Positions 9,777-20,400 of a stretch of 64,000 bases of DNA are shown piece by piece (within the stretch, counting starts at the first letter, position 1; each line of letters starts with the position of its first letter). A program made the translations under genes and the position numbers. Origin of the DNA: Larix kaempferi (Eukaryota; Streptophyta; Pinopsida; Pinales; Pinaceae); NCBI GenBank assembly GCA_027924585.1, contig BSBM01000299.1, positions 27,380,501-27,444,500 of the forward strand. The letters are read 5' to 3'. The notes below the pieces were generated by a model that saw only the letters and a program-made list of their open reading frames with translations, searched no databases and was not told the origin of the DNA.

Positions 9777-10948
9777 AATCAGAAGGTTTGGGATCCGCTA
9801 TCCGCAATTTTCATTGCAGAAGTCGGATTGTGGAAGCGTTAAAGTTTTCTTTTTGGTAAAGGTTGGATCCGCAATCTGCAATCCACACTACGAAAGTCAT
9901 ATTGCGGAAGCATTAAAGTTTTCATTTTTGTAAATGTTGGATCCGTAATCCGCAATCCGCACTATGGAAGTCGGATTGCGAAAGTGTTAAAGTTTTCATT
10001 TTGGTAAAGATTGGATCTGCAATCCGCAATCCACACTAGGAATTCAGATTGTGGAAGCATTAAAATTTTCATTTTGTTAAATGTTGGATCCGCAATGCGG
10101 AAGTCGGATTGTGCAAATGCTAAAGTTTCCTTTTGGTAAATGTTATATCCACAATCCACAATCCGCAATGCAGCAGTCGGATTGTGGAAACGCTAAAGTT
10201 TCCTTTTGGTAAATGTTGGATCCACAATCCACAATTCCACACTGCGGAAGTCAAAAATGCAGAAAGGCTTAAGCATTCCTTTCTTTTTTGAAGGACCCGC
10301 AGCCTGCACTCCACAATTACGGAATTTGGGATTGCAGGAGCATTAAAACCCAAACCTGTAACTATAGGTTCCTGTAACCTACAACCCGCACTGTGGAAGC
10401 TTTAAATTGTGGAATCCTGAAGGTTGAGTCTGTAATTCTCTTTTAACCATCATTTTCTTTCCATGGGTTTCTACAACCTAGTAATTGTGGTTTGATAATG
10501 ATCCTTGGTGCTTCTTTTCTAGTTAGAGTAGGTTGAAAGTTTAATGGATTATATGATGTTAATCCTCATCATATGGACTACATATAGTGAATTAAAAGAT
10601 GTTTAGTGGGAAGTAATGACCACGTGGAATTATTGTAGATCCTTACTGAAAATTGAATAGTATGAATGTTATGTCAATGATTGATTTCCATGCAGAAGTA
10701 CTATGTTTGGTTTAGAAATATCGTACTCTGGTAGTAGGAAGGTATAACCTTTTTAGTCTTGGGCATGTGTTTTGTTAGAATAAGAGTTAAGATCTTTTTG
10801 AAAGACTCATCATCACACTTAAGATAAATATAGTGGTCTATAAGTTGTTTAGTGAGAAGACTAATGTCATTGTTGATTGGTTAATCAAGGAAATTTTTTT
10901 ATATCCTTTCTTCTTAAATAAGCAAGTTGGAATTATGGGTATGTTACA
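9777..10948 (+). repeat. Partial 5' LTR of the plus-strand gypsy element
   Basis: The LTR end is set by ...GTTACA at 10,948, two bases before the primer-binding site. The left boundary is the CACTA insertion. The first part (9780-10,440) is the tandem array shared with the 3' LTR. The remaining 500 bases (10,441-10,948) would be the promoter-distal part; in the 3' LTR this portion is missing or replaced. Judging from the 3' copy (about 1,290 bases before the array), the complete LTR would have been near 2.4 kb. Confidence 0.75.
9780..10440 (+). repeat. 74-bp tandem array inside the 5' LTR
   Basis: Repeats of a unit containing TTGGATCCGCAATCCGCA, GAAGTCGGATTG and TTAAAGTTTTCATTTTGGT. The TTGGATC anchors start at 9863, 9937, 10,011, 10,084, 10,143 (TTATATC) and 10,216, giving steps of 74, 74, 73, 59 and 73. 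Copies become degenerate toward 10,440. The same array is present in the 3' LTR, so it belongs to the element. Confidence 0.9.
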
Positions 10949-10950
10949 TA

Positions 10951-10964
10951 TGGTATCAGATCCC
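10951..10964 (+). promoter_or_regulatory. Primer-binding site of the gypsy element
   Basis: TGGTATCAGATCCC starts two bases after the LTR end CA. TGGTATCAGA is the usual plant site complementary to the 3' end of initiator methionine tRNA, which primes minus-strand DNA synthesis. Confidence 0.85.
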
Positions 10965-11049
10965 AGCTACAATAATACAGCCTTTTAAGAATGTACCTTT
11001 GAAATATGATGTAAATTTGATAGGAGATTTTCTAACAAATGAAGAACTA

Positions 11050-12380
11050 TTGTTTCTTACTAACTATTGTCAGGATGATAAAAAATAGAATCAAACTGTG
11101 GCTTCTGATAATGAAGGAAATGACCGCCCAGAAGAAAACCACCACACTGGTAATGCACAACCAGATCAAAGCAAATTCGAAGCCAGTCAAGTACTTGAAA
11201 CCATGAGGCACATGATCATGTAAATTCAGAGTTATAAATAAGATAATGAACAACTAAGGAAATATCAAGAGAAGCAACAGGAGATCAATGAAATTCTGCT
11301 TCACAGTTTACATGAAAGAAACCGGGAAGAAAAACCAAGAACAAAAGATAAGGCTGAGAAAGATACTAATGAATCTTGTGAATAGAAGGATGGTTCTTCC
11401 AATAACTTCTAGAAATTAGAATATCAAGCAAAACTAGCTGTGAAGAGGAAGGTTGATCATCTAGAAGGTGAATTTAAAAAAATTAAGCAAACCACCATCG
11501 ACGGGGAATCAAGGACTGGAGAGGAGGAAGAGGCATGGTTATTTGATATTAAAAAATAATTTTAGATCTATAATTACTCTAGAAATATGAAAGTCGGAAT
11601 GGCAGTTTATAACTTAAAGGGAAAAGCTAGTATCTGGTGGCAGGACCTAAAGATTACGCATGAGCTAAAGGAAAAGGTTTTGGAATGGTACGAATTCAAG
11701 AAATTCCTTAATAAACAATATCTGTTGGATAACTACTATGAAAGAAAAACCAAAGAGTTTTATGAATTAAGGCTTGGACAATTGACCATGGAATAATTAA
11801 TCAATAAATTTCAGGATCTACTAAGGTTTGTACCTTACATCAAGGATGAAAATGTAAAGGTTCAAATATTCTTGAGTTTTTTACCACAGTCGTACAAAGA
11901 CCTTATAGAATTTGAGAACCCTATAACGTTAGATGAAATATTGAGGAAGGTGAGACTTTGTTATGAATAATACAAATAGAGGACTAAAGCACCTAGGGAA
12001 TGGAGGGATAAAAAGCAAGAGATGCTCAGCCAACGCAAGAAGCGATATAGACCGCCTCCATACATAAATTTACCAAGAAATAAATAGGGAAAACATTATC
12101 CTAGTAAGGGACAACCAGTACAAAAATGACAATAAACCTTCAAATCTAGGACCGAAAGGAGCTACGGGAGCTGCCAGAGATCCACTGCAATGTTGGGAGT
12201 GTAGGGAATCCCATTTAACGCACAACTGTCCAAAGTTCAATGGGAAAAATAGAACTATCCACAATGTTCAAGAGGCCTCCACTGTAGGAGAGATCGACAG
12301 AAACATACACAGAATACATGTGGCACTTGATAATAGACAAGGAATATCACCAATCCACCATCATGGAAATCGAAGGTAAA
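11050..12380 (+). pseudogene. gypsy gag with zinc knuckle, broken
   Basis: Capsid-like protein of the retrotransposon. The clearest block is the open frame 11,587-11,796: VGMAVYNLKGKASIWWQDL, then FLNKQYLLDNYYERKTKEF and ELRLGQLTME, typical of plant chromovirus gag. It continues through an in-frame stop with FVPYIKDENVKVQIFLSFLP. A zinc knuckle, CWECRESHLTHNC (C-x2-C-x3-H-x4-C), lies at 12,191-12,229 but in a different frame from 11,587, so a frameshift lies between. Several stops precede 11,587. Confidence 0.8.
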
Positions 12381-12781
12381 ATTTCGAACAAACAATTTCT
12401 GTATTGATTGATCCAGGAGCTACCTTGAGCTATATCACTCCAAAAATGGCAGAGGTATGTCACCTAAACAAAGTAAAACATCAGAAATCTTGGCTTGTCC
12501 AACTGGCCACACGGGCTAAACAAAAGGTAACAGATTTTATTATTGATTGTGAATTTGAAATTCAGGAGCATAAGAATATAATCAATTTGAATATATTTCC
12601 TCTAGGGTCTTATGACATGATAATAGGCATGGACTGGTTGGAAACAAATAGAGTTGACTTAAATTATTATGACAAAAATGTTACATATACAACAAAAGAT
12701 AAAATCACGAGGATAGTGAAAGGAGTAGCCAAGCTTGCTTCAATGAGAGAAATATCTGCAATGCAACTGAGAAATCTATGA
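12381..12781 (+). pseudogene. gypsy aspartic protease
   Basis: Retropepsin-like protease that would cleave the gag-pol polyprotein. The open frame gives VLIDPGATLSYITPKMAEV: the active-site triad is D-P-G-A rather than the usual D-S/T-G-A. Further on, PLGSYDMIIGMDWLETN is the flap and second conserved block. It shares the frame of the gag zinc knuckle, consistent with a gag-pro fusion, and ends at TGA near 12,781 just before RT. Confidence 0.85.
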
Positions 12782-13560
12782 GAAACGATTTTCATATATA
12801 TGCCATCCGGGTCACAGACTTACTGAACAAAGAAAGAAGTATGAACCTGAAAAAATATTATGTCTTATGTGAGTTTACAGATGTGTTTCCGGAGGAAATT
12901 CCCGGATTGTCTCCCCAATGAGAGATCGATTTTTCCATAGAACTCATACCAGGATCTGCACTTGTGTCCAAAGTACCATACTAGATGAGTATTCCAAAAT
13001 TAACTGAACTTAAAATCCAACTTCAAGAATTATTAGACAAAGGATATATAAGGCCTAGTGTGTCACCTTGGGGAGCATTTGTCTGATTCGTCGAGAAAAA
13101 GGATAGGATGATGCGACTGTGTATTGATTATAGACAAATACATAATGTGGTAGTCAAGAAAAAAAACTCGTTGGCTCAGATAAATGATTTATTCGACCAA
13201 TTAGGTAGAGCTAAAGTATTCTCAAAGTTAGACTTACGGTCTGGCTACCACCATATCAAAATTAAAGAAGAAGACATCAATAAGACGACTTTCTGAACAA
13301 GATACAAACACTATGAGTTTGTGGTGATTCCATTTGGTGTGACAAATGCTCCTACCACTTTTATGTACCTTATGAATAATATTTTCAACAAATATTTGGA
13401 TTAGTTTGTGCTGAAATTCATTGATGATATCTTGATTTATTCAAGATCAAAGAAGAGCATGAACAACATTTAAGGACAGTGTTATAAACATTGAGAGAAT
13501 ACCATCTTTATGCCAAATTTGAGAAATGTGAGTTATTGAAAAAGAATATACAATACCTAG
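12782..13560 (+). pseudogene. gypsy reverse transcriptase
   Basis: RT blocks in order: [81 protein letters not shown] and the catalytic FIDDILIYS at about 13,417-13,443. In-frame stops interrupt at several Gln, Arg or Trp positions (for example before EIDFS, after GAFV and after KTTF). A frameshift lies near 13,455, after which the similarity (HLYAKFEKCELL, then LGHVI) continues in another frame. The Asp-Asp pair is intact but the protein could not be made. Confidence 0.9.
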
Positions 13561-14290
13561 GCCATGTAATATGAAAGGAAGGGATCGCAGTAGATCCTGA
13601 GACGATAAAAGCTATTCTGGAATGGTTGGTTCCCAAGGATGTGGCCTACATCCATTCCTTCATAGGACTCACCGGGTATTATCGACGATTCATCGAGGGT
13701 TTCTCCAAGGTAGCGTACCCAATCACTTCACTGCAAAAGAAGGGAACAAATTTTGTGTGGTCTCCCAAGTGTCAAGAAAGTTTTGAGAAATTAAAGAGGC
13801 TACTAACGACAACACCAATTATTAAGGTAGTTGACCCTCATAAATATTTTATGGTATGCACGGATGCAAGTAAAGAAGGTCTGGGAGGAATATTATCCCA
13901 AGAAGGACACGTGGTGTGTTATGAATCATGAAAACTCAAGGAACATGAATGCAATTACGTGATCCACGACCTAGAACTGGACTCGATAGTACATGCATTA
14001 AAAATGTGGCATCACTAGTTGTTAGGAAAAAGGTTTTTATTATTGACATATAAGACTGGGGTCAAACACTCATTCACTCATCTTGAGCTTAATGCTCGTC
14101 AAGCAGGGTGGATGACCTTCTTGAGTGAATTCGATATTGAAGTAATACATATAAAGGGAAAGAAGAACAAAGTGGTTGATGCACTCAACCGAAGAAATCA
14201 TGAGATTTACGAGATGACTATAAAACCAGCATTAATGATGCAGAATATGGAGATTTGTTTAATAGATGAAGGTAATTTAAATGGAACATA
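13561..14290 (+). pseudogene. gypsy RT thumb and RNase H
   Basis: The open frame 13,626-13,931 carries the RT connection block (SFIGLTGYYRRFIEGFS) followed by the RNase H start VCTDASKEGLGGILSQEG, which retains the first catalytic Asp in T-D-A-S. After a stop, 14,019-14,291 gives the RNase H end (FLSEFDIEVIHIKGKKNKVVDAL, with N-K-V-V-D-A-L as the last conserved Asp block). This RNase H is a useful comparison for the second gypsy element in the window, where the same Asp is replaced. Confidence 0.85.
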
Positions 14291-15187
14291 ATTAAAGGTA
14301 GACCAGGAAGGGGTGCTATGGTTCAAAGACATATTGTATGTATCCAATGTAGTAGAAGTAAAGTTGGTTATTTTAAATGAAATGCATAAACAACCTTATG
14401 CCGACCAACCTGGTTATCAAAAAATGATAACAACCTTGAGAAAACAGTTTTATTAGCTAGGTTTGAAGGAAGACTTAATTAATTATCTAACTAAATGTTT
14501 GGAATGTCAACAGGTGAAGGCTGAGCACCAACACCCAACAGGTTTGTTGCAACCTCTACCAATTTATGAATGAAAATGGGAGGTCATATATTTATATTTA
14601 ATCACAGGTTTTCCAAAAGCACCCAAGAAGCATGATTCTATTATGCTTGTGGTGGAAAAAACTGAGTAAATCTGCACACTTTCTTCCTTTGAGGTCAACT
14701 CACAAAGCTGTGAATATTGCATAGATATTTTTGAAGGATATATTCAGATTACACGGAGTACCGAAAATGGTGATCTCCGACCGGGATGTGAAATTCACAT
14801 CAAATTTTTGGAAATCCTTGTTTGGAGGATTAGAGACCAAACTAAATTTCAGTACTAGCTATCACCCTCAAATAGATGGACAAACAGAACATACCAACCA
14901 AATTATCGAAGATATGTTAAGAATGTACGTCATGGAAAGAAACACTAAGTGAGAAGGGTATATTCACCTCATAGAAGTTTCCTACAATAATGGATACCAA
15001 GCCTCAATCAAGGTGATCCCATTCGAACTTCTCTATGGCAAAAAGTGTACTACCCTAGTTAGTTGGGATAGTCTAGTGGACCGCCTTATGGTGGGACCAT
15101 AATTGCTACATGACACCGAGCATATTGTATGCAAAGTACAAGAGAATCTAAAGGAGGAAACATAATGAATTTAAATTCAAAGACCAT
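14291..15187 (+). pseudogene. gypsy integrase
   Basis: Integrase remnant. The N-terminal zinc-finger half is visible as CLECQQVKAEHQ (about 14,504). The catalytic core follows in another frame at 14,731-14,952: HGVPKMVISDRDVKFTSNFW contains the second Asp of the D-D-E triad, and SYHPQIDGQTEHTNQIIEDM contains the Glu-equivalent region. The first Asp region near 14,590 is badly damaged. At least two frameshifts and several stops are present. Confidence 0.85.
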
Positions 15188-15613
15188 GTGTATCTGCGGG
15201 TTAAGCCAAAGAAGATTTCACTTTGGTTGGGGAACTGCAAAAAGCTAGCACCATGTTTTTGTGGACCATTCCAAGTTCTAGAAATAATTGGACCCGTAGC
15301 TTACCGACTTGCCCTACCGAAACATTTAAGAATTCATAATATTTTTCACATTTCTTTATTAAAGGAATATATCCATAATCCTTCTCACATAGTTGACTTG
15401 AATATGGTGCAAGTGCAACCAGAAGGTGACTTTCGGGTGGAACCTATAGGCATTCTGGAATGGAAAGAAATTAGACTTAGGAACATAATCATCGCTCCGG
15501 TAAAGGTGCAATGGAAGCACTCTATCCCTGAGGAAGCGACATGGGAACTAGAGAAAGAAATGGAAGAAAAGTATCCAAATCTATTTCCAGAATCAATGGA
15601 AGAAGAAGAATAA
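15188..15613 (+). pseudogene. gypsy integrase C-terminus with chromodomain-like end
   Basis: Open frame of 141 codons covering the GPF/Y region and the chromovirus tail: KLAPCFCGPFQVLEIIGPVA, RLALPKHLRIHNIFHISLLK, then VKVQWKHSIPEEATWELE and EEKYPNLFPE. The V-x-W...EEATWE...YP-LF pattern is the chromodomain end of plant chromoviruses, thought to direct integration to chromatin marks. It is the only uninterrupted domain of this element; it ends 35 bases before the 3' LTR. The start ATG is only the first Met in the frame. Confidence 0.8.
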
Positions 15614-15632
15614 CACTGAGGATAGTGTTTAA

Positions 15633-15648
15633 ATTAAGGGGGTGAAGA
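15633..15648 (+). promoter_or_regulatory. Polypurine tract before the 3' LTR
   Basis: AAGGGGGTGAAGA runs directly into TGTAATATCCCC at 15,649. A purine-rich run immediately before TG is the plus-strand primer of LTR retrotransposons. Confidence 0.8.
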
Positions 15649-16079
15649 TGTAATATCCCCAAATGAAACAATTTGAATTTTGTTGATGTCATTATTTGAT
15701 TAAGTTATTAGTCAATAGTTATTTAGTTAAAGAATGATCTGGCCAGTTGTGAAAACTACCAAGAGCCCACATATGGAAAGATGTAAAAAAATGTTTCTGA
15801 ATTAATAAAAGAAATAATTTGGTGAAGACATCCATGCTAAAAGAGGGAATTGTGCATCTCAGGGGTGGGGGACAAGAAGAATTAACCTCGAACAAGTGTC
15901 AAGAGTGCATGAATGGCACTGGAAGCACTCCCTTAAGAGGAGGGATCATAACAGTCACAAGATTCAGGAGGAATCAACTGTTTTCTAAAGACCTAGGAAA
16001 TAAAAAATTAAAGGACATATGTGTGAGGAAGGATGTTGCTTCGTATGTACAGGAGATTAAATGCTTTGCTGTGTGAGCA

Positions 16080-16312
16080 CCTTTTGTTAGGAAAAAGGAT
16101 TTGTTGTGTGAGCACAATGGTGTTAGGAAAAATGATTTGTTGTTCAAGCACAATGGTGTTAGGAAAAATGAATTGTTGTGTGAGCACGACGGTGTTAGGC
16201 ATGTGATTTGTTGTGTGAACACCTTGTGTTAGGAAAAATGATTTGTTGTGTGAGAAAAATGGTGTTAGGAATGTGATTTGCTGTGTGAGAACCATGTGTT
16301 AGGATAAAGTCA
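16080..16312 (+). repeat. 36-37-bp tandem array in the 3' LTR
   Basis: About seven copies of a unit GTTAGGAAAAATGATTTGTT plus GTGTGAGCACAATG; anchors at 16,085, 16,122 and 16,158 give steps of 37 and 36. Later copies drop internal bases. Confidence 0.9.
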
Positions 16313-16939
16313 ACTGAACTTGATAGATGTTAATTGGTTTTCCACTCTTGGGATGCACGATTTGGCTCACTGTGATTGGAGTGTGTCCGAAAACCACTCT
16401 AGATCTATGGTTGGGAGGAGCGTGGCTGCCCCTAACTCATTTCGGTATCAAACTATTGGAAGGTTCCATGGTTAATTGTTATTTCATATGATTTATGGAA
16501 ATTTAATTGAAGTTGCAATGGGATCTATGTTTTATAAAATTTGAATGTATATCCTGTACATGTATCATAATTATTTTATTTATAAGTATATTTTGATCAC
16601 TCTTTTAGATCTATTCATGGCATCAGAGAAATTTGATTTTCCCTGTATTGGATTATGATGTGAAGTTGTATCTGTTCATTATACACTGCATGTTAAATAT
16701 TTGTTTTCATGTGTACTCTTTAGAGCTTGTTTCAGGCAAGGTTTACCCTTGCAGCCTCTAATTGGTACCTTCTTTATGTTTACGTAATCCTAGTGATTTT
16801 AGTTCATTGCATCCACTTAGTTTTTCCTATATTTAAAACCCAAATCTGATCAAGAGAAAGTACTTGAACCTTTGAATCGAAGAACAGCTTCCAGATCCAC
16901 TTTTCGGTAGTCAAAAAGACCTAGATCCATCTTTCCGTA

Positions 16940-17427
16940 ATTAGAAGGTCTGAGACCCGCAATACACAATACGCACTGTGAAAGTAGGATTGCGAAAGCA
17001 TTAAAGTTTTATTTTGGTAAAGGTTCGATCCGCAATCCGCAATCTGCACTATGGACGTTGGATTGTGGAAGCATTAACTTTTTTATTTTTGTAAATGTTG
17101 GATACGCAATCCGCAATCAACACCATGGAAGTCGGATTGCAGAAGCATTAAAATTTTCATTTTGGTAAAGGTTGGATTTGCAATCCGAAATTCGCACTGG
17201 GAAGTCGGATTGTGGAAGCATTAAAGTTTTATTTTGGTAAATTTTTGATCCACAATGCGCAATGCGGAAGTTGGGTTGCAGAAACGCTAAAGTTTCATTT
17301 TGGTAAATGTTAGATCCGCAATCCGCAATGAGGAAGTCGGATTGTGGAAACAATAAAGTTTCCTTTTGGTAAATGTTGGATCCGCAATACACAATTCTGC
17401 ACTGTGGAAGTCAGAAATGCGGAAGGA
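16940..17427 (+). repeat. 74-bp tandem array in the 3' LTR
   Basis: Counterpart of the array at 9780-10,440, with the same CCGCAATCCGCA, GAAGTCGGATTG and TTAAAGTTTxATTTTGGTAAA blocks. About six copies are visible and they diverge from one another as much as from the 5' copies. Confidence 0.9.
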
Positions 17428-18586
17428 TTTTTTTAAGTTTAGATCTTATTTTTAAAGGTTCATTTTTATAGATCTAGGTTTTAATGAGTACTTGTTTAAA
17501 ACTTTAATTTTTCTCTCTTAAAAGTAATTGAGCATTATGTCAATTTTTTTATGCTTTTACATGATTATCTAGCATCTTTGGCTTATATTTGCTTGTTGTT
17601 TTGTAGTAATGAACGAACATGTATAGAGGCACTCTGGCAAAATTTTGAAGATTTAAGCCATCCAGGAGCCTTTCCTCTTGATACTTGTTATGCGGGTGTT
17701 TTTAAATCCTCAAATTTTATAAATTTGTCTTTTCTTTTCTACAAAGGAACACAAATATCCTTATTTGTAATTATTGTACAAAAAGAAGAATAAGTGAGTG
17801 GGAAGCCAAGCACCCACACCCAATCCCCCATGGGGGGTCTATGTCATTTTTTTTGTGGTTTTTTCTTAGATTAATAAGTTTCATTTAAGTTATCATTCTA
17901 TTTCATAAATTTTCTTCTTCCTTTTAAAATTTACAAATCCGTTTGTGTTTCTGAAGTACCTGAAAAGGGAAAATAGAGTAACGGTACAATTATTCTTTAA
18001 AAACCCACACGATTGATAAAATTCTTAAAATAAACTTAGGCTTTAGTCCCTGTATCCTCTTATGAACATTGTAGACCTTTGGATGGAACAGTGGGACAAT
18101 CAAAAAGGGATTAAAGTGACTATCTTAATACGGAAATCCACCTAAGATGAATCTTTAAGAACTTGGGAGGTAACAAAGAGTTACTTTAAGCAGGTTATGC
18201 CTCGCCCTGTTGGACCCTTGGTAAAGCTTCTTTAGTGCTCAGTTCAAGAATATTAGTATTAGTGGGCCAAACAAAAAAGTAACCAATTCCCTAATAAATT
18301 CATTTAATAACCTTAAAATTTACCAACCAAGACACTACAATACTTTCACTTAGACAAAAGAAGCAACCCTCACAAGCACTCCATTTTCATCAGCACTGAT
18401 ATTTGATGTTTCCTTTTTTTTATGTTTAAGTTAATTTTTACCAATGTCATGAATGGTGTTGAATCTTAAAATCTATGGGTTTTAATTTCATATTGCAATA
18501 ATTTATGGCTTATTTTTAAGTTATTTCATCTTAACTCCTAGAATAGTTTTTTTTTTCCTTTCATAGATTAAAAATCTTAGATTATT
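17428..18586. other. Unassigned stretch between gypsy and copia elements
   Basis: AT-rich sequence. At about 17,595-17,700 the peptide NERTCIEALWQNF and HPGAFPLDTCYAGVF, preceded by a TTGTTTTGTAG acceptor-like string, looks exon-like, but I do not recognise it. The rest (to 18,586) shows no coding or repeat structure that I could support. Confidence 0.35.
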
Positions 18587-18920
18587 TTAATAGGGACTGC
18601 CCCCCTTGGCTTCACTAGGAGAAATCCTATATGGAGGATTCAAGATCGAGTGATAGTACTTGTCCCAAACCTCTTTAGGAGATGTAAGATCGATGACATG
18701 GAAGTGAAGATCATCAGAAATTGAGAGAAGGAGGAGGCCAACTGCTTCATCAAGCCTATCCAAGTACTTGGACTTTTCAACAGCACCGAGAGTTTCTACC
18801 ATCGTTTCATTGAGTATTCGGGTGAAGCTCTTGGATCTCATGAAGAGAGCCATCTTAGATTTCCACTCAACATAGTTGGAAGATGTGAGCTTTAGATCCA
18901 TCTGAACAGAGAAGGTCCAA
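18587..18920 (-). pseudogene. copia gag N-terminal fragment
   Basis: The minus-strand frame from about 18,905 reads MDLKLTSSNYVEWKSKM, then YLDRLDEAVGLLLLSISDDL and SPKEVWDKYY, matching the DUF4219/UBN2-type gag start of copia elements. It runs without stops to the truncation point; the first Met of the longer open frame (18,964) is upstream of the likely gag start. The C-terminus after HSILNPPY is not gag-like, so the fragment probably ends in foreign sequence. Confidence 0.7.
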
Positions 18921-19208
18921 TAGTTGAAGAAGAATTCGAATGGGTGAATAAACTTGCAAAACAAGAGAAGCTTTTGCTTATGGAGAATGCTACACTTCGA
19001 CTGAACACTACCTTTTGAAAACTAAGCACATAGACTAAGTCCTTCACACTTGAATAGACCTCATTGGATTCTCCAATGAATTCAAGTAATAGAAACAAGA
19101 TTTTCTATGGTAACTCAGAGGCTTCTGGTGCTCAAGCGAAAGATAGTTGTTCAAAGAAATGTTGCAATGGTTGCAATTCGAATAGTTGCTTCTTGATCTG
19201 ATACCATG

Positions 19209-19989
19209 TGATAATATGCAAGGGATCTAGCAACTGTAGCAAAATCACAATCAAACTCTCAAGTATGTTGCAAAGAAGAAGAGAAGCATGCACTCAATAA
19301 TCACTCATAAACACAGAATAATGAACAATAACAATATCATACAATGAATAATGAATGTAAAGAATGTGAGACAATAATCTATGATGAAGCATCATATAGG
19401 ATTCTAATGAGCCAAGTAGGGAATTCGAATTTGAGATCAAAGTCTAGCTTGGATAACTATGGAGAAATCATCCAATTAGTAGTATCAGTCATAAATGGTA
19501 AGAGTTGGTCAAGTGTGTCCAACTAAGTCTAACAGAACCATCTAGGCATAAATCAGGGAATGGAGACTTCAAGGGGGGCGCATGAGGCTATCATAGAGTC
19601 AAGTGGCACTACAAAACTAGCTAACTAGGAGATACAAGTGGTTAGGATGAACACTCGATGGAAGAACTAATCAATCCATGCACTAACTGATTAATAACTC
19701 CCGGTAGGTGAGATTAGGCACCCTAACTGAGTGATAACTGAAGGTAGGTGAGTAAAGACGCACTAACTAAGTGTGGTAAGTGAGAAAGGCGCACTTGCCA
19801 TGCAGAACAGTCAACAAGGGGGTGTCGGGTAGGTAGGAGGAAAAATCGGGGTTGTTGACAAGCTCTAGAGAGCTAGAAGCAAGCTCTAGGTGTTGGGGAG
19901 ACCACCATGATGATGACTAGATGCATGCAGTGGCATGCAAATGTATGAAGCATGCAAAATATAAAAATGATGGTGTGAATATTCCAACA
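19209..19989 (-). repeat. copia LTR (781 bp)
   Basis: On the + strand it starts TGATAATATGC and ends ATTCCAACA, so on the element strand it is TGTTGGAATATTC...TATTATCA with TG/CA ends. It is placed as a 5' LTR because the primer-binding site lies just below 19,209. No second copy was found. Open frames inside it (19,344-19,526 and 19,921-20,142) are not supported as genes. Confidence 0.65.
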
Positions 19990-20084
19990 GTGCCTCGGAT
20001 TTATGTGAGAGGAGGATGGAATCCAACCATTATCACTAAGTTTATTTGTAGGTACCGAAGCTTACTAGGTCAAATCATAAGTTC

Positions 20085-20400
20085 AAAGCTATCTTCATCA
20101 AATCAAAAGATCGAATCCTTCCTCCTTCTATTCTATAGCTAGTTTCTTATGTGCAATAGGAGAGATTCTTCCTTCATCTTCTGAGAGGCATATTGGCCTA
20201 TTACTAATGTTATAATAGATTATTGAATCTTCTCAGTTTGAAATAGAAGTTTTGAACCATCTTTACCAAAGTCATAAATCGAATCCTCCCTCCTCCTTTT
20301 ATTCTATAGCTAGTTTCTTATGTGCAAGAGGAGAGACTCTTCTATCATATTTTGAGTAAAATCATGGCCTATTTCTGATGTAATAATAGAGTATGTAATG
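20085..20400. repeat. Two-copy tandem duplication, about 180 bp
   Basis: TTCTATAGCTAGTTTCTTAT with flanking GATCGAATCCTxCCTCC, GAGAGACTCTTC and GGCCTATTxCTxATGT occurs at about 20,105-20,225 and again at about 20,275-20,400. The copies differ by scattered substitutions. Confidence 0.8.

Larger units (their letters stand above)
9777..17427 (+). mobile_element. Ty3/gypsy (chromovirus-like) retrotransposon, plus strand, degraded
   Basis: Order on the plus strand: partial 5' LTR (9777-10948), primer site TGGTATCAGATC (10951), gag, protease, RT, RNase H, integrase, a chromodomain-like C-terminus, a polypurine tract and a partial 3' LTR from 15,649. Both LTR pieces share a diagnostic 74-bp tandem array. 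The 5' LTR lost its left part to the CACTA insertion at 9776. The 3' LTR is recognisable only to about 17,427, where the alignment with the 5' LTR stops. Every coding domain carries stops or frameshifts, so the copy is dead. Confidence 0.85.
15649..17427 (+). repeat. 3' LTR (incomplete) of the plus-strand gypsy element
   Basis: Starts TGTAATATCCCC right after the polypurine tract. It contains a 36-37-bp array (16,080-16,310) absent from the preserved piece of the 5' LTR and the 74-bp array (16,940-17,427) shared with it. The two LTRs stop matching near GTCAGAAATGCGGAAGG at 17,427, so the distal 500 bases were deleted or replaced. The open frames here on the minus strand are translations of the arrays. 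Confidence 0.8.
18587..19989 (-). mobile_element. Ty1/copia retrotransposon, 5' part only, minus strand
   Basis: On the minus strand: LTR TGTTGGAATATTC...CATATTATCA (19,989-19,209), primer site TGGTATCAGATC (19,206-19,195), leader, then a gag start down to 18,587, where similarity stops. Protease, integrase, RT and the 3' LTR are absent. The LTR/PBS arrangement and gag type both indicate copia. Confidence 0.7.

Noticed and set aside
9780-10440. Regular repeats considered as a CRISPR-like array
   Set aside because: Units are contiguous without unique spacers, the locus is a plant LTR, and the array recurs in the partner LTR.
15974-16295. Minus-strand frames with repeated Phe-Leu-Thr blocks
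   Set aside because: Translation of the 36-37-bp LTR array; 36 is divisible by three, so the frame stays open.
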